From UMGS172 sp045647525 (lineage in GTDB: Bacteria; Bacillota; Clostridia; Oscillospirales; Acutalibacteraceae): a stretch of DNA of 18,905 bases. The DNA lies in contig JAZRMK010000070.1 in NCBI GenBank assembly GCA_045647525.1, positions 1-18,905 on the forward strand, read 5' to 3'. The notes under the pieces are model-generated. The model had not been told where the DNA came from. It did no database searches and saw only the letters and a list, made by a program, of their open reading frames with translations. Made by a program: the position numbers and the translations under genes. Of this stretch, positions 15,375-18,905 are shown piece after piece (positions within the stretch are counted from its first letter, which is position 1; every line of letters begins with the position of its first letter).

Positions 15375-17111
15375 TTACCTTGTGCGTCTTCTTACCCAAA
15401 CAACAATACCGCCTACAATAAGTGTTACGGGAATTGCAGCCATAAATATCCATCTCATTGCAACAGCGCTCGCCTGACTTGGCACGTAATGATTATCAGA
15501 AATAACCTTAGGTACAAAGGTGTAAGGCGCATCAGCAATGCCGACAGCCGAATTAAATATATCAAGCGTAAGCACCATATTGGATACTGCCGATGCATTC
15601 CAGTGGCTACTGTTTGAATTGCCTGCATCAATGATATTTGAAGATGCAAACGCAACAACATAACTGGTCATAAACTTGTTGTCAATTACATTGACGTCTT
15701 CGGTAATAATACCGGTTGCATAAACGTCGACCTCTGCCTTTGAGTCGGGCTTCCAGGAGGAAACGCTCTTGTCGGCGGGCATAACTGTTACCGTGTTGGT
15801 ATATGTGCTCATAAATACGGTTGCCTCGCGAACATAAGTGCTTGTCACTCCGGGTGCGAGGTCATACATCGGCACAAGGTTTGTGCCCGCGTAATAAGCG
15901 TCATTTATCTTGTTTGCGTTCGGAGTATAATCTGTTCCTCTATTGCCGAGTAACATTGAAGTCGGGTCGTTTGCCAAGTGCATTTTCGTATTGGTTTCAT
16001 AAAGAATACCGCTTTCGATACCAATGTTCCAATCGTTCAAGAACTTAACAAGTTCTTCACAGTTAGTGTAGGTGTTAATGCCGGCAAAGAACACAAATGC
16101 TTTACCTTTTTTGCCATCGTTGTCGAGGAACTCTTCAAGTAAATCACTATCACTGCTGCTGATATCACTGGTGCAGTCGGCCATAATAATACCGTCATAT
16201 TTTGCATGATTTTCCTTGGAAAGAATGTTTTCCAAAAGTCCGTCAACATACTCTATCTGATAGTTGTTGGAAAGCAACATATTTTCGAGGCTTTTCTCGA
16301 TAACCTCGGTGTTGCAATATGTCTTGGGCACAAGGAAGACGGGGGTAGAATCCGAAGTGACTTTATAAATCGCCGAGGACAAAGCCTGTTCCAGATTGTT
16401 TTCGCTAATCATATAGCCATAGCCTTGACCATAGAGAGCATAACAACCAATCTGACCGCCGAAATAGTATTCGGCCATCTGTTCAGCCTGACCGGATGTA
16501 TCGGTCAGGGTATAAATATCCTCAAACGGAACTACTGTACGACGGGTAACCTCTTTGCCGTCAAGAACAAAGGTGCTCTCAACCAAAATGTCGTATCTTT
16601 CCCAGCCGTAAACATCATAATTATCGGTTATTGTGTTAGAACTGGGGTCGTCCATATCAAGATATTCAACAGTTATATTGTTGTTATAACGGGGATAGTT
16701 ATTGAGCAACTTTACGGTCTGCTTGAAATATGCCGCATTTTCAGAATTATAGTCAACAAACTTTCCGGTTGCAGAATAGTACGACATATCGTATGTAGAA
16801 TTGTTTTCACCCGAATAGAGTTCTTCGGGCATACAAATATATATCTTTACTTTGCGTTCAATGCTTTTAAGGAAATCAACATTATTTTCGGTGACGGAAT
16901 ATACCCTGTCAAGTGTGAGGTCGAGTTGAAGTGGGAAACGCGCCGACAAAACGATAGAAAGTGCAGTCAGCAATACTGCCGCCGAAATGAAAATAACGGT
17001 AAGAACAATTGAATAAACGTGTCTTCTGACGGCAACCTTGCCAAAAGCGCTTTTAACAGTTTTCAAAAGCTTAACAAAGGCGGAACGGATCTTGTTTAAA
17101 AATTCTTTCAT
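15375..17111 (-). CDS. GldG-like ABC transporter auxiliary protein
   Basis: 578 residues. Basic cytoplasmic N-terminus, membrane helix about 32-54, large extracytoplasmic region, then a C-terminal helix (about 552-572) and the basic end VRRRTR. Directly after the first helix comes LDLTLDRVYSVTENNVDFL (63-81), the signature stretch of GldG/ABC_transp_aux proteins, then a segment starting VKIYICMPEE (88-97) and a later Rossmann-like region with KYDGIIMADCTSDISSSD (304-321) as in the family. This is the usual domain order for GldG. In Flavobacterium GldG works with the GldA ATPase and GldF permease in gliding; in Bacillota the exported substrate is not known. AGGAGG is 8 nt before the ATG, and 17 nt separate it from the permease gene. 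Confidence 0.87.
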   Translation of the reverse strand: MKEFLNKIRSAFVKLLKTVKSAFGKVAVRRHVYSIVLTVIFISAAVLLTALSIVLSARFPLQLDLTLDRVYSVTENNVDFLKSIERKVKIYICMPEELYSGENNSTYDMSYYSATGKFVDYNSENAAYFKQTVKLLNNYPRYNNNITVEYLDMDDPSSNTITDNYDVYGWERYDILVESTFVLDGKEVTRRTVVPFEDIYTLTDTSGQAEQMAEYYFGGQIGCYALYGQGYGYMISENNLEQALSSAIYKVTSDSTPVFLVPKTYCNTEVIEKSLENMLLSNNYQIEYVDGLLENILSKENHAKYDGIIMADCTSDISSSDSDLLEEFLDNDGKKGKAFVFFAGINTYTNCEELVKFLNDWNIGIESGILYETNTKMHLANDPTSMLLGNRGTDYTPNANKINDAYYAGTNLVPMYDLAPGVTSTYVREATVFMSTYTNTVTVMPADKSVSSWKPDSKAEVDVYATGIITEDVNVIDNKFMTSYVVAFASSNIIDAGNSNSSHWNASAVSNMVLTLDIFNSAVGIADAPYTFVPKVISDNHYVPSQASAVAMRWIFMAAIPVTLIVGGIVVWVRRRTR

Positions 17112-17128
17112 TATCGGTTCCTCCTTTT

Positions 17129-17833
17129 TTAAGAATAACGTCGTTTATCAAGCACACGTACGGTAAGGAAAATAAATACTGCACCGAACATAATAAAGTA
17201 AACTATGTTGGAGTAATCGATGATTCCTTCGGTAAATGTGTTGTAACGGCCTATAAATGAAATTGCGTCAATAAAATCCGTGAACTTCGTTTTGTTTACC
17301 AATGCTGCAAGTAAATCCAACATATAAATAAACATTGTTGCGGTAAAACTGCAAACAGCAGAAACCAACTGGCTCTCAGTAAGAGATGAAATGAAAATAC
17401 CAAGAGCAATCAAAGCCGAGCCGATAAGAGCCGTGCCCAAAATATTGCCGATATACTCCAAAAGGTTAACTGTAACGTTCTGGAAAGCAATTATAATTTC
17501 AAAGACAACGGTCAACGAATAGCTGAGCATAAAAATCGAAAGCGTGGCAAAGAACTTGCCGAGGACGATAGAATAAAGGCTTACGGGAGAGGTCAGCAAC
17601 ACCTGGTCAACCTTCTGCTTGCGGTCTTCGCTCATGGTTCTCATTGTAAGAACAGGGATTAGAACGAAAACAAAGGTGAGCATATTTTCAAAAACAAGGC
17701 CTATATCGGTCGAGCCGCTGACATATACACTCGAAAATCCTAAACCTTGGAAAAATGCCATAATGCCTAAAAATATGTAACCCATAGGAGAAATGAAAAA
17801 TGCTTTAAATTCTCTTTTGAAAATTGCACCCAT
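17129..17833 (-). CDS. ABC-2 type permease, GldF-like
   Basis: 234-residue membrane protein with six predicted helices, matching the short ABC-2/GldF permeases that form the membrane channel with a GldA-type ATPase. The N-terminus KREFKAFFISPMGYIFL is the coupling amphipathic helix plus first membrane segment. The cytoplasmic loop after helix 2, TMRTMSEDRKQKVDQVLLTS, is the characteristic ABC-2 loop that contacts the ATPase. The ATG at 17833 overlaps the stop of the ATPase gene by one base (TAATG), with a GGAG site about 10 nt upstream, indicating coupled production of the two core subunits. Confidence 0.92.
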   Translation of the reverse strand: MGAIFKREFKAFFISPMGYIFLGIMAFFQGLGFSSVYVSGSTDIGLVFENMLTFVFVLIPVLTMRTMSEDRKQKVDQVLLTSPVSLYSIVLGKFFATLSIFMLSYSLTVVFEIIIAFQNVTVNLLEYIGNILGTALIGSALIALGIFISSLTESQLVSAVCSFTATMFIYMLDLLAALVNKTKFTDFIDAISFIGRYNTFTEGIIDYSNIVYFIMFGAVFIFLTVRVLDKRRYS

Positions 17834-18813
17834 TATTTTCTATCTCCTTTCTTTGCATTAAATGCTCTTTCCTGCTCCTCTTTTGTCATATCGGTAAGAC
17901 GCAGGAATATCTGTTCAAGCGACATTTCGTTGCTCTTAGCCATAAGCAACGGCCATTTACGGTCAGCAAGTCGGGTAAACACCGCATGGCGAATATCGGT
18001 GGTGCCGTCTGGCTCTACAAGGAAATCGTTTGACCCCTGCTCACGTTGACCTACACAAGTAACACTCTTTACGCCCTTTACGGTCGAAATGAGTTTCAAA
18101 ACCTCGGTCTTAGGACCTGCAACACGGAATGTCAGTGTATGGTCACTTGAAAGTGTTTTCGAAAGATTTTCGGGGGTGTCATCAGCCACAAGACGACCGT
18201 TATTGATAACAATGATTCGCTCGCAAACCGCTTGAATTTCGGTCAAAATATGCGAGCTGAGAATAACTGTATGATTTTTGCCAAGTTCTGTAATAAGTGA
18301 ACGGATTTCGATAATCTGCTTGGGGTCAAGACCAACGGTAGGCTCGTCCAGAATAAGAACATCGGGGTTGCCGATAAGTGCCTGAGCAATACCGACACGC
18401 TGTTTATAACCTTTTGAAAGGTTTTTTATAAGACGGTTTGACACATTATCGATCTTTACCAAACGGCAAATTTCCTGCAAGTGAGGTGCTTTGGGGAATT
18501 TGCACTTTTTAAGTCCATATATAAAATTCAGATACTCCATAACCGTCATATCGGGATACAGAGGCGGTATTTCGGGCAAATAACCGATTCTCATTTTAGC
18601 CTCGTTAGGACTTTCCAAAATATCATATCCGTCAATAGAAACCGAGCCAGCGGTTGCAGAAAGATATCCCGTAACAATATTCATTGTGGTACTCTTACCT
18701 GCGCCGTTGGGGCCCAAAAAGCCTAAAATTTCACCGTCATTAACGGTAAAACTGACGTTATCAACCGCCACGTGCGAGCCGTATCTTTTTGACAAGCCCT
18801 TAACTTCTATCAT
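17833..18813 (-). CDS. ABC transporter ATP-binding protein, GldA-like
   Basis: 326 residues, one nucleotide-binding domain: Walker A GPNGAGKST (34-42), signature-like LSKGYKQR (132-139), Walker B VLILDEPT (152-159) and switch His in SSHIL (H188). The Q-loop region reads GYLPEIPPLYPDMT, with Glu where many ABC ATPases have Gln; this GYLPE form is usual in GldA/NatA-like ATPases. A C-terminal extension (about 225-310) resembles the DUF4162-type tail of drug/Na+ export ATPases. First gene of the four-gene operon, with GGAGG 7 nt before the ATG and a promoter just upstream. Powers the GldF-like permease encoded next. Confidence 0.94.
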   Translation of the reverse strand: MIEVKGLSKRYGSHVAVDNVSFTVNDGEILGFLGPNGAGKSTTMNIVTGYLSATAGSVSIDGYDILESPNEAKMRIGYLPEIPPLYPDMTVMEYLNFIYGLKKCKFPKAPHLQEICRLVKIDNVSNRLIKNLSKGYKQRVGIAQALIGNPDVLILDEPTVGLDPKQIIEIRSLITELGKNHTVILSSHILTEIQAVCERIIVINNGRLVADDTPENLSKTLSSDHTLTFRVAGPKTEVLKLISTVKGVKSVTCVGQREQGSNDFLVEPDGTTDIRHAVFTRLADRKWPLLMAKSNEMSLEQIFLRLTDMTKEEQERAFNAKKGDRK

Positions 18814-18845
18814 ACGTTTTCCTCCAAACTTATAACGCTTTCGAC

Positions 18846-18854
18846 ATTATAGCA
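18846..18854 (-). promoter_or_regulatory. Extended -10 promoter of the Gld-like operon
   Basis: Minus strand TGCTATAAT is a perfect extended -10 element (TG-N-TATAAT). The -35 position (about 18869-18874) has no good match, as is common when the TG extension is present. The predicted start is near 18839, giving a leader of about 25 nt before the ATPase ATG. Confidence 0.65.
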
Positions 18855-18871
18855 TTTTTACACTCTTACTA

Positions 18872-18890
18872 TGTTAACTAACCGTTAACA
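18872..18890. repeat. Inverted repeat TGTTAAC-N5-GTTAACA at the -35 position of the Gld-like operon
   Basis: Two perfect 7-bp arms separated by TAACC, each containing GTTAAC. It overlaps the place where a -35 element would be, so a bound protein would compete with RNA polymerase. The half-sites resemble those of the redox repressor Rex (TTGTTAA/TTAACAA), but the spacing between them is 7 rather than 4 bp, so identity of the regulator is open. Confidence 0.5.
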
Positions 18891-18905
18891 ATATACAAAT
18901 ACACA

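Noticed and set aside
16206..17012. 268-codon open frame on the plus strand inside the GldG-like gene
   Set aside because: Antisense to a gene with clear family signatures; the product has no recognisable domain.
18872..18890. Classical Rex operator
   Set aside because: The half-sites are similar but separated by 7 bp rather than the 4 bp of the usual consensus, and no Rex gene or typical Rex target is adjacent. Kept only as an unnamed inverted repeat.
1..18905. CRISPR array, tRNA or rRNA genes, insertion sequences, phage or defence genes
   Set aside because: No regularly spaced repeats, cloverleaf-type sequences, transposase or integrase motifs were seen; nearly all sequence is accounted for by the ten genes and short control regions.

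Overview
The window reads as a piece of chromosome from an anaerobic, low-to-moderate-GC Bacillota, most likely a gut-type Clostridia (Oscillospirales-like). This is inferred from a homodimeric-type pyruvate:ferredoxin oxidoreductase, strong AGGAGG-type Shine-Dalgarno sites, frequent ATG/GTG/TTG starts, an LTA-synthase-like enzyme and typical clostridial family variants. There are nine complete protein genes, one nearly complete gene cut by the left edge, and no rRNA, tRNA, CRISPR array, transposase or integrase that I can see.

Layout. (1) 1-3525, minus: nifJ (PFOR), 1175 codons present and open at base 1. (2) 3711-8908, minus: a tight four-gene operon in the order DAHP synthase, ABC-F ATPase, HAD/Cof phosphatase, MATE exporter, with gaps of 15 nt, 0 nt and a 1-nt overlap. 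(3) 8909-9139: a 231-bp divergent control region with a promoter facing each way, a near-perfect palindrome and three copies of TGAAATTTA. (4) 9140-13578, plus: an LTA-synthase-family sulfatase with an unusual C-terminal TIG-like domain and membrane anchor, followed 14 nt later by a Cu(I) P-type ATPase starting at TTG. A strong hairpin terminator follows at 13591-13629 and separates this pair from the convergent operon. (5) 13661-18813, minus: a Gld-type ABC system in the order ATPase (GldA-like), permease (GldF-like), GldG-like extracytoplasmic protein, DUF4340-type protein. Its extended -10 promoter and an inverted repeat lie at 18846-18890.

How the genes may work together. PFOR feeds acetyl-CoA and reduced ferredoxin into fermentation. 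The DAHP synthase operon couples the first step of aromatic biosynthesis to a ribosome-associated ATPase and an exporter; the functional reason is not evident from sequence. The LTA-synthase/CopA pair and the Gld-type transporter are both cell-envelope functions. I found no clear-cut new defence or mobile system. The most notable signals are an abrupt codon-usage break near base 258 inside nifJ (about 90% GC at third positions on the left, about 50% or less on the right), which looks like recombination or a chimeric contig end; the Gld-like four-gene cassette in a probable Gram-positive; and the TIG-plus-anchor tail on the LTA-synthase-like enzyme.
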